Below, in pieces: positions 30,086 through 38,956 of a stretch of 64,000 nt of DNA. The notes under the pieces are model-generated. The model was not told where the DNA came from. It ran no database searches and was given only the letters and a program-made list of their open reading frames with translations. The position numbers and the translations under genes were made by a program. The DNA lies in the NCBI GenBank assembly GCA_947499155.1, contig CANMND010000004.1:140633-204632 (forward strand). Reading direction: 5' to 3'. The DNA is from an uncultured Sphingomonadales bacterium. Lineage in GTDB: Bacteria; Pseudomonadota; Alphaproteobacteria; Sphingomonadales; Rhodothalassiaceae. The first letter of the stretch is position 1. Each line of letters begins with the position of its first letter.

Positions 30086-30547
30086 TCAGTCCTGAGGCTT
30101 GTTCCTCGGCGGCGACTCATGTGTGGCAAGCGCAAAGGCCGGCGGAGTTGCATTCGTGATATCGGCAATGGTTACACGTGACAGTCCATCTTTTACGGCA
30201 GCATTAATAATTTGCCACTGGGTGCGCATGGAGCAGATCGACTCCAGCTCACAATCGCCAGGAGCATTTTCAATGCAGTGAACCAGCGCGATCGGGCCGT
30301 CTACTGCCTCAATCACATCGACAATGGTAATGTCACAAGCTGCCTGGGCGAGCGAGAACCCGCCTTTCAGTCCGCGGTGAGATTGCGCAAGACCTGCACG
30401 GGTGAGTGCGCCAAGGACTTTGGAGACGGTTGGAACCGGCAATCCGGTTTCTGTCGCAAGATCAGCCGCACTGATGCGGGTGTCTCTGCGCGCAAGCTGG
30501 CTGATAAGAACGACAGCGTAATCGGCAAGATTTGTCAGTCTGATCAT
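30086..30547 (-). CDS. Rrf2-family SUF regulator, IscR-like
   Basis: 153 residues with an Rrf2 winged helix-turn-helix (about 1-80) and three cysteines spaced as in IscR (HC.....C.....C, around 92-106) that would hold a [2Fe-2S] cluster. In IscR-type regulators the cluster state reports Fe-S supply and sets operon expression. It is the first gene of the suf operon, so autoregulation is likely. The C-terminal tail is short and not conserved. RirA or NsrR functions are less likely given the operon. Confidence 0.93.
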   Translation of the reverse strand: MIRLTNLADYAVVLISQLARRDTRISAADLATETGLPVPTVSKVLGALTRAGLAQSHRGLKGGFSLAQAACDITIVDVIEAVDGPIALVHCIENAPGDCELESICSMRTQWQIINAAVKDGLSRVTIADITNATPPAFALATHESPPRNKPQD

Positions 30548-30586
30548 TGGACCGCCCAGGCTACTGCCTTTGTTGAAAATCTGTAC

Positions 30587-30615
30587 ATATCTAGTCCGAT
30601 ATCAAATCAGACCAA
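30587..30615 (-). promoter_or_regulatory. Candidate promoter and operator of the suf operon
   Basis: On the minus strand TTGGTC (30610-30615) and TAGATA (30588-30593) are 16 bases apart. An inverted repeat ATATC-N6-GATAT (30587-30602) covers the -10. The position fits repression by the Rrf2 regulator encoded just downstream, but the match to any known IscR motif is only partial. Confidence 0.4.
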
Positions 30616-30679
30616 ACTTGTCCACTTTCAAATGGTCGCTATCTCCCAGCTTGTCAATGGGTGGGAAAAGGAGTGCGAG

Positions 30680-31090
30680 TTATGGCCGAGGGCGTGCGGC
30701 GCGACGGTTTCTGCGGGGCTGCTGAGCCTGATAGGCTTCACCACAATGGGGCTGGCAATAAGGCATGGCAGGCAAGGACGGTTTGCCGCAGAAGTGAAAA
30801 TCTTCATCATTAGGGTGCCCGATTGGCCATTTGCACATGCGCTCGGTCAGGTCAAGCAGGGTGACCTTCGTCTTTTTTGCCTTTTTTGCAGGCGCTGAGG
30901 TGGCTTTCTTTGTCTTGGTCGTTGTTTTCTTAACAGGCGATGGCCGTGACTTCAGGCCGAGGCGATGAGCCTTTCCAATAACCGCATTGCGGGTCACATC
31001 TTCGCCAAGTTTGGCGGCAATTTGACTTGCAGTCAGGCCTTCGTCCCAGTGTTTTTTCAAAGCAGCAACTTTTTCGTCCGTCCAGGCCAT
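30680..31090 (-). CDS. gcrA: GcrA cell-cycle regulator
   Basis: 136 residues from the ATG at 31090, which has GAGGA six bases upstream; the frame could extend to 31207 but the GcrA start MAWTDEKV fits the family. The N-terminal HTH-like region (about 1-45) is followed by a lysine-rich linker (45-75). The C-terminal part has MCKWPIGHP and clustered Cys/His residues (FCGK, YCQPHC). GcrA binds sigma-70 RNA polymerase and activates promoters carrying CcrM-methylated GANTC sites. It is a strong marker of Alphaproteobacteria. Confidence 0.96.
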   Translation of the reverse strand: MAWTDEKVAALKKHWDEGLTASQIAAKLGEDVTRNAVIGKAHRLGLKSRPSPVKKTTTKTKKATSAPAKKAKKTKVTLLDLTERMCKWPIGHPNDEDFHFCGKPSLPAMPYCQPHCGEAYQAQQPRRNRRAARPRP

Positions 31091-31406
31091 GGAGATCCTC
31101 ATCTGTGCAGAAATACGAGTCAAAAATGCCGATACGTGCAGTATCAAGGCCGGTGCAGCCTGTAACAGGGCACACGGATATCTGCCCGATATAGGGTCAT
31201 TATGCAACTGTACAAGATTTCAAGTCCTGAAAATTTTTTTGGATCTGTGAAAAATAAAGCTCAGATTTTGATGAAAAATCGTGGATTCTTAGGGGAACTC
31301 TTGCACGTTCAGACCAGTGTGGATATGTGTTCTTGTCCAGAGGCGTGTGTGTCTCTCATGCACTTTTCGCGGATATACTCAAGTGATGCCCTAAAGGACG
31401 AGCTAT
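31091..31406. promoter_or_regulatory. Divergent control region of gcrA and the ABC permease gene
   Basis: This 316-bp intergenic region holds two GANTC sites, one at 31117-31121 about 27 bases upstream of the gcrA start and another at 31284-31288. GANTC is the CcrM methylation site through which GcrA and related cell-cycle circuits act. No small gene or clear terminator was seen. Confidence 0.35.
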
Positions 31407-32252
31407 ATGCACGAGCCAAACGAAAGCGTTATTCAGCAACCTGGAAGTCGCCGTATCGGTCGTATTAACGGTCTGGGTCTTTGGACCCTTTATGAAAAAG
31501 AGGTTCGGCGCTTTATGAAGGTCTGGATGCAGACCATCGGTGCACCGGCAGTGCAGGCGATCTTGTTTTTCGTGATATTTGCTGTGGTTCTGGGTGGATC
31601 TGATCGGGTGGTAACATCGGTATCCTATACCTTATTCCTGGCTCCCGGCTTGATCATTATGTCCCTGTTGCAAAACGCGTTCGCCAACACATCGTCTTCA
31701 ATGATCATAGCCAAAGTGCAAGGGACCCTGGTTGATGTCTTGATGCCGCCTTTGTCGCCAATGGAAATGACGCTGGGTTATGTGGCAGGCGGTGTCACCC
31801 GAGGTCTGCTGATTGCGTTGGTCCTGATCGGCTGTTTTGCTCTTTTGCCACTTAACGCTGTGATGATCTCACACCCGCTGGTGATTGTGTATTTTGCCTT
31901 TGCATCGGCAATGATGTTGTCGCTTATGGGGTTGTTGACAGGGATTTGGGCAGAAAAGTTTGATCATGTGGCGACCATTACCAACTTCGTCGTCGGACCT
32001 TTGACATTGCTTTCCGGCACATTTTATTCCCTTGACCGGCTCAAGGAGAAAATGGGCGGCAGTGCGGGGCTGATGGAGCCGTTATTGGCGTGGAACCCGT
32101 TCTTTTATATGATTGATGGCTTCCGGTACGGCTTTATAGGCGAGTCGGACAGTAATATTGCCACGGGTATGGTAGTGGTAGCACTGGTTAATGCCGCCTT
32201 ATGGTTGCTGGTCTGGTACGTCCTAAAGACAGGGTGGCGACTCAAAAATTGA
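31407..32252 (+). CDS. ABC-2 type transporter permease
   Basis: 281 residues with about six membrane segments and the ABC-2 permease pattern seen in polysaccharide or drug exporters of the NodJ/YadH kind. This includes GPLTLLSGTFYSLD in the late region and WNPFFYMIDGFRYGFIG near the end. It would form the membrane channel of an exporter, yet no ATP-binding gene is adjacent in either direction, so the partner must be encoded elsewhere. It stands alone, divergent from gcrA. Confidence 0.9.
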   Translation: MHEPNESVIQQPGSRRIGRINGLGLWTLYEKEVRRFMKVWMQTIGAPAVQAILFFVIFAVVLGGSDRVVTSVSYTLFLAPGLIIMSLLQNAFANTSSSMIIAKVQGTLVDVLMPPLSPMEMTLGYVAGGVTRGLLIALVLIGCFALLPLNAVMISHPLVIVYFAFASAMMLSLMGLLTGIWAEKFDHVATITNFVVGPLTLLSGTFYSLDRLKEKMGGSAGLMEPLLAWNPFFYMIDGFRYGFIGESDSNIATGMVVVALVNAALWLLVWYVLKTGWRLKN

Positions 32253-32424
32253 GTTTGCCGCACATCATAAATATCACATAAAAATTATGTAATACTTTAG
32301 TTATGTATTATACTTCCGCTTTCTAAGCGGCGGGACGGCTTTTGCCTCGGTTGCGTTGCAGGAGTAGTGGGGCACGAATTCATCGCCCTGCCAGATGTGC
32401 AGACCTTATTTTAGGGAGAGACCG

Positions 32425-33186
32425 ATGACACGTACCGTAATCCGTGCGCTCTGCGTCCTATTCGTTATGACTTTGCCAACCCTGACATCGGCACAGGAGG
32501 AACCCGCAGCAAGTCGGCAGATGGTTAGTGAATTGCAAGTCGACCCGGCCATGCAGTCTGACTTTGAGAAGCACTTGAAAGGGATGTTTACTGTCGCAAA
32601 AGAAGTAGGCTACTCACATCCGATCCATGTTGCCCAGTGGAACACCACGTACTGGCTTGTGGCGCCGATGAAGAATTACGCGTCGCTGGACAAGATTTTT
32701 GCTGATCGTGAGATGGTCTGGGAAAAAGGCGGTGAAAAATTTCAGTCCCATTATATGGGTATGGTCAAGACTTTGATGAATGAGCATAGCTGGCTCAGCG
32801 AACACAAGCCGGAACTGTCATATCATCCTGAAGGGTCCATGAGCGAAGACATGATGTTCATGAATATCGATTCCCTAAAAATCAAGCCGGGCCACTGGGA
32901 TGAAATGACTGAATTATTGAAGGAAGCAAAGAATATTCATGGTGAGTTGGGCTTAATGTCTGGCTATGACGTCTATTTCGAAGGTCTGGGCGCAGTAGGT
33001 AACCAGGTTACCATCATAAGCTATGCAAAAGATCCTCTGGAGATGGCTAAAATGAAGGCAGCCACGAATGAAAAGATGAAAAATCATGCGGGCTGGAACG
33101 ATTTAATGGGCCGCTATATGAAGATTTCCCAGTCCGAAAATGAAATGAGGGCGTGGGTGAGGAGTGATCTGGCCTATATGCCTTAA
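32425..33186 (+). CDS. Secreted protein of unknown function, apparent tandem alpha/beta-barrel domains
   Basis: 253 residues from the ATG at 32425 (AGGGAGAG upstream), with a signal peptide ending at TSAQ. No named family was recognised. Two halves look alike: each starts with a strand, then a long helix, a strand pair and a second long helix (about residues 30-115 and 125-225). This is the pattern of ABM or NIPSNAP-type dimeric alpha/beta barrels, so the chain may fold as an intramolecular pair. Methionine content is high. A terminator follows at 33262, making it a single-gene unit. Confidence 0.75.
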   Translation: MTRTVIRALCVLFVMTLPTLTSAQEEPAASRQMVSELQVDPAMQSDFEKHLKGMFTVAKEVGYSHPIHVAQWNTTYWLVAPMKNYASLDKIFADREMVWEKGGEKFQSHYMGMVKTLMNEHSWLSEHKPELSYHPEGSMSEDMMFMNIDSLKIKPGHWDEMTELLKEAKNIHGELGLMSGYDVYFEGLGAVGNQVTIISYAKDPLEMAKMKAATNEKMKNHAGWNDLMGRYMKISQSENEMRAWVRSDLAYMP

Positions 33187-33261
33187 GGGCCAAACAGACC
33201 AAAGCCTGTGACCACCACATTGACAGCAGGCAGGCTCCATATAATAGTGCATGATATATAC

Positions 33262-33300
33262 GCGCGGCTCTCTTTCTGCGAGGGCCGCGCTATCTCTTTT
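33262..33300 (+). terminator. Rho-independent terminator after the secreted-protein gene
   Basis: An 11-bp stem (GCGCGGCTCTC with GAGGGCCGCGC, one G-T pair) closes a seven-base loop and is followed by a T-rich run. Its position shows that the longer in-frame argD start at 33251 is not used. Confidence 0.8.
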
Positions 33301-33361
33301 CAGCCGTTTTTCCAGACATATATCGGATAAGCTAGGCGGCACAGGCAATATGGAGGGTGAC

Positions 33362-34558
33362 GTGACTTCGGCATTAATGTCAGTTTATCGACAAGCGGAT
33401 GTGGCCTTCGAGTATGGCAAAGGCATGGAAATTTTTGACGTGTCGGGACGCCGTTATCTGGATTTTAATGCAGGCATCGCTGTTTCATGTCTGGGGCACG
33501 CTCATCCTCATCTGGTGAAAACTCTGCAAGAGCAGGCAGCAAAGCTGTGGCATACGTCCAACCTTTATCGCATTCCCCATCAAGACCGACTCGCCGACCG
33601 TTTTGTTGCTCATACCTTTGCTGACAAATGCTTTTTTGTGAATTCCGGCGTTGAGGCGATTGAGTGTGCGATCAAGACAGTACGCAAGTATTTCTATGAT
33701 CAGGGCAAGCACGATAAAAATCGTATCATCACACTCAACAGTTCATTTCATGGCCGGTCTTTGGCGGCAATTTCCGCAGCGGGCCAGGAAAAACTGGTGA
33801 CGGGCTTTGCTCCCTTGCTGTCGGGATTTGACAGGGTGGAACCCAATGACCTGGCCGCCATGGAAAGCGCCATTACAGCGCAAACAGCTGCTATTCTGGT
33901 TGAACCAATCCAGGGCGAGGGCGGAATACGTCCGCTTTCTGACGCCTATATGCAGGGTCTGCGCGCCTTGTGTGACAAGCATGATTTGCTTTTGGTACTG
34001 GACGAAATTCAAACCGGCATGGGCCGGACTGGCAAGATGTTTGCTTTTGAATGGTCTGGCATTACCCCGGATGTCGTAGCGCTGGCGAAGGGTATTGGCG
34101 GCGGCTTTCCGTTCGGTGCATGCCTTGCAACCGAGCGTGCCGCAAGCGGTATGACTCCGGGCAGCCACGGCACCACCTACGGCGGTAACCCGCTGGCTAT
34201 GGCTGTGGGCAATGCAGTTCTGGACGAACTTTTAAAGCCGGGCTTTCTTGAACATGTGAATGAAATCGCGGCTTATCTGCATGAACGACTGAATGACTTT
34301 GCTGAACGCCATCACAATATTGTAGAGGCCGTGCGTGGCAAAGGACTGATGGTTGGTGTCAAGCTGCGCGGCATAGATTCGCGAGAAGCCGTGGCTGCAT
34401 CCCTTAAGAACGGCCTTTTGATAGCGCCTGCCGGTGAAAATGTGATTCGCATTTTGCCGCCCTTGATCGTTGAACGGTCGCATGTGGATGAAGCATTGAT
34501 TCTGCTGGAAAAAACACTGTACGAACTTTCCCCGATTGAACAGGAAAATACCGGCTGA
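33362..34558 (+). CDS. argD: Acetylornithine aminotransferase
   Basis: A class III PLP-dependent aminotransferase, 398 residues from the GTG at 33362, which has GGAGG five bases upstream and gives the usual family start TSALM..Y. The PLP lysine is in VALAKGIGGGFPFGA and the cofactor Asp in LVLDEIQTGMGRTG. It makes N-acetylornithine in arginine synthesis and may also act in lysine synthesis. It heads an argD-argF-hslO operon, a common alphaproteobacterial arrangement. Confidence 0.94.
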   Translation: MTSALMSVYRQADVAFEYGKGMEIFDVSGRRYLDFNAGIAVSCLGHAHPHLVKTLQEQAAKLWHTSNLYRIPHQDRLADRFVAHTFADKCFFVNSGVEAIECAIKTVRKYFYDQGKHDKNRIITLNSSFHGRSLAAISAAGQEKLVTGFAPLLSGFDRVEPNDLAAMESAITAQTAAILVEPIQGEGGIRPLSDAYMQGLRALCDKHDLLLVLDEIQTGMGRTGKMFAFEWSGITPDVVALAKGIGGGFPFGACLATERAASGMTPGSHGTTYGGNPLAMAVGNAVLDELLKPGFLEHVNEIAAYLHERLNDFAERHHNIVEAVRGKGLMVGVKLRGIDSREAVAASLKNGLLIAPAGENVIRILPPLIVERSHVDEALILLEKTLYELSPIEQENTG

Positions 34559-34595
34559 GCCATATGTTTCGGCCAGCCCTGATGGAGTAAATCTT

Positions 34596-35567
34596 ATGGC
34601 CCCGGTTACATCAAACACCGGTCCAAGACACTTTCTGGATCTGGATCAACTTGGACAGGAGACTTTGCGTGGGATAATTGATCATGCGAAGGCGATGAAA
34701 GCCGGTCGCATGGGTCTCCCAAAGGGTGGCCTTGATTCCGATGCGCCCCTGTCGGGCGAAGTCCTGCTAATGATCTTCCAGAAATCATCAACGAGAACAC
34801 GGATATCATTTGAGGTAGCCATGCGTCAGCTCGGTGGTGGCGCCAGTGATCTGGATGGCAGTCGCCTGCAGTTGGGTCGGGGTGAGTCTATCGCTGACAC
34901 TGCCCGCGTGCTGTCCGCTTATGGGGATGCTATCCTGTTGCGTACAGATCACCACGCCAATCTGCTGGATATGGCCTCTTATGCCACCATTCCGGTGATC
35001 AATGCCCTGACAGACCAGTCGCATCCTTGCCAGATCATGGCCGATATCCTGACCATTGAAGAAGAACTTGGCCCTATAAGCGAACGCCGGGTTGTCTGGC
35101 TTGGTGATGGGAACAATGTGGCGACATCCTGGATCCATGCAGCCCAGCGTTTAGGCTTTAGCCTGCGTCTGGCCTGTCCTGTGGGGCATGAGCCGGACAG
35201 CAATGCACTGGAAAAGGCGCGTTCTGAGGGTGCAGATGTAATGGCCACCTATGACGTGGCCGAGGCTATTTCGGGCGCTGATGTGATCTATACGGATACA
35301 TGGAGTTCCATGGGCCAGGAGCGTGAGCCGGACGAGCTTGCTCCTTTTGCGCCTTATCAGGTAACAACCGAGATAATGAACGCCTGTGCTCCTGGTGCAA
35401 TTTTCCTCCACTGCCTGCCTGCTCATCGTGGCGAGGAAGTAACAGCGGACGTGATGGACGGGCCGCGGTCGCGAGTCTGGCAGCAGGCCGAAAATCGCCT
35501 GCATGCCCAAAAAGCCATCCTCGCCTGGTGCCTTGGTACCAACGCAGTTTCTGATGGTGATGAATGA
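34596..35567 (+). CDS. argF: Ornithine carbamoyltransferase
   Basis: 323 residues from the ATG at 34596 (GGAG eight bases upstream); an upstream in-frame start at 34536 would overlap argD and adds a non-family extension. Carbamoyl-phosphate site SSTRTR, HPCQ and the ornithine-site FLHCLPAHRGEE are all intact. It converts ornithine and carbamoyl phosphate to citrulline. It lies between argD and hslO with small gaps. Confidence 0.96.
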   Translation: MAPVTSNTGPRHFLDLDQLGQETLRGIIDHAKAMKAGRMGLPKGGLDSDAPLSGEVLLMIFQKSSTRTRISFEVAMRQLGGGASDLDGSRLQLGRGESIADTARVLSAYGDAILLRTDHHANLLDMASYATIPVINALTDQSHPCQIMADILTIEEELGPISERRVVWLGDGNNVATSWIHAAQRLGFSLRLACPVGHEPDSNALEKARSEGADVMATYDVAEAISGADVIYTDTWSSMGQEREPDELAPFAPYQVTTEIMNACAPGAIFLHCLPAHRGEEVTADVMDGPRSRVWQQAENRLHAQKAILAWCLGTNAVSDGDE

Positions 35568-35574
35568 TTGAATT

Positions 35575-36540
35575 ATGACCAAGAACGCCACAAGACCGGA
35601 TGATCGGCCCATTATCGTGCCGCAAGACAACAGCCCTGATAACCGTATCCAGCCCTTTCAGATTGAAGGGATGGATGTGCGTGGACGGGCGGTACGTCTT
35701 GGTACGGCGCTTCATGAGATTCTGGCAAGTCATGATTATCCCGATCCTGTGGGGCAGCTTCTGGGTGAGCTTGTCACTTTGACTGCCCTTTTTGGGTCCT
35801 TTCTGAAAGAAGATGGCAGGGTAACGGTTCAGGCCAAGGCACAAGAAGGCGCTGCGCTCAATTTCATCGTCGCTGACTTCTGTTCACCTGGACATCTGCG
35901 GGGCTATGCGGATTTTGATGAAGAAGCTGTCGCTGCATTAGGTGGCGGTGCGGACTTCCGGTCTCTGATTGGCGATGGTGGCACTATGGCCATCACCTTG
36001 GAACAGGGCGCCGACAATGAGCGCTATCAGGGGATTGTGGACCTGTCCGGCGATGATCTGGGTGCGTGCGCCATCACCTATTTTCAGACGTCTGAACAGA
36101 CACCCACAGCCTTGAGACTTGCATCAAGCTGTGACCGGGTGTCCGGGCATTGGCGCGCTGGCGGGATCATGGTGCAGCATCTGGCGCGCCGTGAAGAGGG
36201 TGGTCCTCGTCTTTTAAGCGGGGACGAGCGGGAAAACTGGCGTCGGGCGTCGATCCTGATGGAAAGCGTCAAGGCGGAGGAGTTGCTGGATGCCGACCTC
36301 ACCCTTGATACGCTTTTATATCGCTTGTTTCATGAAGATGGTGTTCGGGTCTTCGATCCTCAGAGTGTTGTTCACCAATGCCGCTGTTCACAGGAGCGGT
36401 TGAAGTCGGTTCTCACCCAATTCACCGAAGAAGACCGTGTCCACATGCTGAAGGATGGCAAGGTAGAAGCTGTTTGCCAGTTTTGTAACCGGACTTACCG
36501 ATTCAGCCCTGAAGAACTGGACATTAAAGACGATTCATAA
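35575..36540 (+). CDS. hslO: Redox-regulated chaperone Hsp33
   Basis: 321 residues. The C-terminal zinc switch is present as CRCS and CQFC, spaced as in Hsp33. On oxidation the cysteines release zinc and the protein becomes an ATP-independent holdase in the cytoplasm. It starts eight bases after argF and its 3' end overlaps the convergent argE by six bases. It is co-transcribed with arginine genes, as often seen in this class, without an evident metabolic link. Confidence 0.95.
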   Translation: MTKNATRPDDRPIIVPQDNSPDNRIQPFQIEGMDVRGRAVRLGTALHEILASHDYPDPVGQLLGELVTLTALFGSFLKEDGRVTVQAKAQEGAALNFIVADFCSPGHLRGYADFDEEAVAALGGGADFRSLIGDGGTMAITLEQGADNERYQGIVDLSGDDLGACAITYFQTSEQTPTALRLASSCDRVSGHWRAGGIMVQHLARREEGGPRLLSGDERENWRRASILMESVKAEELLDADLTLDTLLYRLFHEDGVRVFDPQSVVHQCRCSQERLKSVLTQFTEEDRVHMLKDGKVEAVCQFCNRTYRFSPEELDIKDDS

Positions 36541-37701
36541 AGGATCGGCCTCAGCCATATCCACAAGACGATTCAAAACGGCTTCCGCCCGCGCCAATTG
36601 TTCAAGACTGACATATTCGTCAGGCTTGTGGGCTTGGGCAATGGAGCCGGGGCCGCAGACGATAGCGGGAATGCCTGAGACTTTTTGAAAGAGGCCAGCT
36701 TCGGTTGTGAAGGACACAGCGTGGCTTTCATTGGCGCCAGTCAGGCGGCGCATGAAGGCTTCCGCGTCCTCGCCACCCTTTGCGTCAAGCGCAGGCGCTG
36801 TGGCGATTGTTTCAAAGCGGATTTCGGCTTCTGGTGCTGTGGTGCGCATTTTAGGCAGGACCACATCAAGGGCATAGCTCTTTACCTGGTCACGGATATG
36901 GTCCGCATCTGCCGCGGGTATTGGGCGAAACTCCCAGTCAATTGTTGCATGTTCTGCAATGATATTAACCGCCGTACCCCCTTCTGCCCGCCCGATATTA
37001 ATGGTTGTAAAAGGCGGTTCGAATCTCTCATCGCGAATAGCGCGCAAATCCTCGGCGAGGCGGGCGATGAATCCAAGGATATCGCCTGCCGCGATGAGCG
37101 CGTTGGCGCCAAGGTCGGGTTGGCTTGAATGACCTGCCCGGCCGGTGATCATGATCCGCTGCACCGATATACCCTTATGGGCGGTCACCACTTTCATGTC
37201 TGTTGGCTCACCCACAAGGGCAAAGCGTGGCTTTACGGGTATGTGGGCCAGGTGATCCACTAGTGACCGCACACCGGCACAGCCCACCTCTTCATCATAG
37301 GAAAGCGCGATATGAATGGGGGTTTTAAGCGTAGTGCTGGCAAGGCGCGGCAGCAGGCCCAGAACCAGACCGATAAAGCCCTTCATGTCGCATGAACCAC
37401 GACCATAAAGCCTTCCGTCCGCTTCCCACGGAGTGAACGGATCTTGTGACCAGGGCTGCCCTTCCACGGGCACCACATCCGTATGGCCTGAAAGCAGGAT
37501 TCCCGGCACGTCCCGTGGACCGATATGGGCCAGAAGATTGGCTTTTGTTCCTTCAGGATTATGAAACAGTTCGTAGGGCACCTGATGGCCGTCGAGCAGG
37601 TCGCCGACATATTCGATCAGCGCCATATTGCTGTCATGGCTGATGGTGGGAAAGGCCATCAGGCGCCGGATAATCTCAAGGCTGTGGGCGGAAGGTTGCA
37701 T
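36535..37701 (-). CDS. argE: Acetylornithine deacetylase
   Basis: An M20-family metallohydrolase of 388 residues. Metal ligands and catalytic residues are in LSGHTDVVPVEG, YGRGSCDMKGF and SYDEEVGCAG, with a later histidine in the C-terminal domain. It removes acetate from N-acetylornithine, giving ornithine for ArgF. Succinyl-diaminopimelate desuccinylase is a related alternative, but the length and the arg neighbours favour ArgE. It is monocistronic and convergent with hslO. Confidence 0.9.
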   Translation of the reverse strand: MQPSAHSLEIIRRLMAFPTISHDSNMALIEYVGDLLDGHQVPYELFHNPEGTKANLLAHIGPRDVPGILLSGHTDVVPVEGQPWSQDPFTPWEADGRLYGRGSCDMKGFIGLVLGLLPRLASTTLKTPIHIALSYDEEVGCAGVRSLVDHLAHIPVKPRFALVGEPTDMKVVTAHKGISVQRIMITGRAGHSSQPDLGANALIAAGDILGFIARLAEDLRAIRDERFEPPFTTINIGRAEGGTAVNIIAEHATIDWEFRPIPAADADHIRDQVKSYALDVVLPKMRTTAPEAEIRFETIATAPALDAKGGEDAEAFMRRLTGANESHAVSFTTEAGLFQKVSGIPAIVCGPGSIAQAHKPDEYVSLEQLARAEAVLNRLVDMAEADPL

Positions 37702-37819
37702 AAGACATATCCAGATAAAACCATGAGCAAAAACAGACCATGCCAGCGCCGGTCCCTTGGTGCAATGACACTTTCATGGGATTGCCCTGTTCAGAGTTCG
37801 CCTTATCCGTGAGTGTCTG

Positions 37820-38956
37820 TCATTGGCTTGCAAGGACTCCCTGAAGCTCCATGATCCTTTGATCAATCGCGGCCTGTTCCATAGCCGGGACCAGGGCACG
37901 AGCTTCTTTTAAGGCGTGCAGTTCCTCATCAGGTCTGTTCATTACCCGATAGGCACTGGCAAGTCGCATCCAGCCGTCCGGATCATCAGGATTTTGGCTC
38001 AGCCTGTCGGCAAGACGGGCCACCATGGATTCCACCAGATTCTGGCGCTCTTCCGGGCTCATATCCGCAACGGCTGCCAGATCGTCTGCTCCAAGGGCGC
38101 GGGGGCCGGCAGGGGCTTGTCGTCTTGCAACAAGGGCCGTGAGATCATCCACCCGGCCTTCAATATCGGACCGCCAGGGCGCATCATCAGGGCTTGCATT
38201 CAAAAGAGTCTGCCAGCGCATAAGGGCCTCTTCCGGGCGGTTATTCTGCAAAAGACCAAGGCCGACATAATAAAGCGCCTTGGGATTTTCAGGGTCCCGT
38301 GAAAGGGCGCGGGAAAAAGCAAGGTCAGCCGCCGCTGTGATCCGGCCTTCCGCGACTGCAACCAGCGATTCGCCCAATGAGGCGTGAATGTCCGCATCAT
38401 CAGGCGCTCTCGTCAGCGCGCTTTGATAGGCCCGTGCCGCCCGGCCCGGCTGATCCACACCCATGGCCGAACGACCCAGCAACAGCCAGCCATCAACCCG
38501 TTCAGGGTGAGTGGCCAGTTGCTGCTCCAGATCGTCAAGGAGCGTCGCCATGTTTTTGCCGTCCATGCCGGGAATGGTGGTGGCGATGGGGGGAGGGGCT
38601 TTTCGTGATGGGGCATCAGGCGCGCCAAGCCACAGATAAAGTGGCCAGGCGGCAAGTATGAACACTGCCAGACAAGCGGCAATGACGAGAGGTGGCAAAT
38701 GGCGACCATGGCCCGTGATTTCCGCTCTCTTGTCGGCCTTCAACAGCCGCCGCTGGATTTCAAGGCGTGCGGCCTCTGCATCCTCAGCGGAAATCAGGCA
38801 CCGATCAAGATCCGTATCCAGATCATCAAGTTGCTGGCGGTAGAGTGACATTTCACTTTCCCGGCGGCTGCGATGGTCTTTGTGACTTCTGAGCAGTCCA
38901 TAAAGGGGGAGTGCCAGCGCCAGCAAGACCAGCAGGCCAAACAAGAACCAGATCAT
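37820..38956 (-). CDS. ccmI: Cytochrome c biogenesis protein CcmI
   Basis: 378 residues with two membrane segments at the N-terminus (about 1-20 and 90-110) flanking a cytoplasmic loop, then a periplasmic TPR region (about 140-375). CcmI holds apocytochrome c for haem attachment by the CcmFH lyase. It is the last gene of the ccm operon, and its ATG overlaps the ccmH stop as ATGA. Confidence 0.93.
   Translation of the reverse strand: MIWFLFGLLVLLALALPLYGLLRSHKDHRSRRESEMSLYRQQLDDLDTDLDRCLISAEDAEAARLEIQRRLLKADKRAEITGHGRHLPPLVIAACLAVFILAAWPLYLWLGAPDAPSRKAPPPIATTIPGMDGKNMATLLDDLEQQLATHPERVDGWLLLGRSAMGVDQPGRAARAYQSALTRAPDDADIHASLGESLVAVAEGRITAAADLAFSRALSRDPENPKALYYVGLGLLQNNRPEEALMRWQTLLNASPDDAPWRSDIEGRVDDLTALVARRQAPAGPRALGADDLAAVADMSPEERQNLVESMVARLADRLSQNPDDPDGWMRLASAYRVMNRPDEELHALKEARALVPAMEQAAIDQRIMELQGVLASQ

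Noticed and set aside
33251-33361. Longer N-terminus for ArgD starting at ATG 33251
   Set aside because: It would begin upstream of a terminator hairpin and read through it; GTG 33362 has a good ribosome-binding site and the family start pattern.
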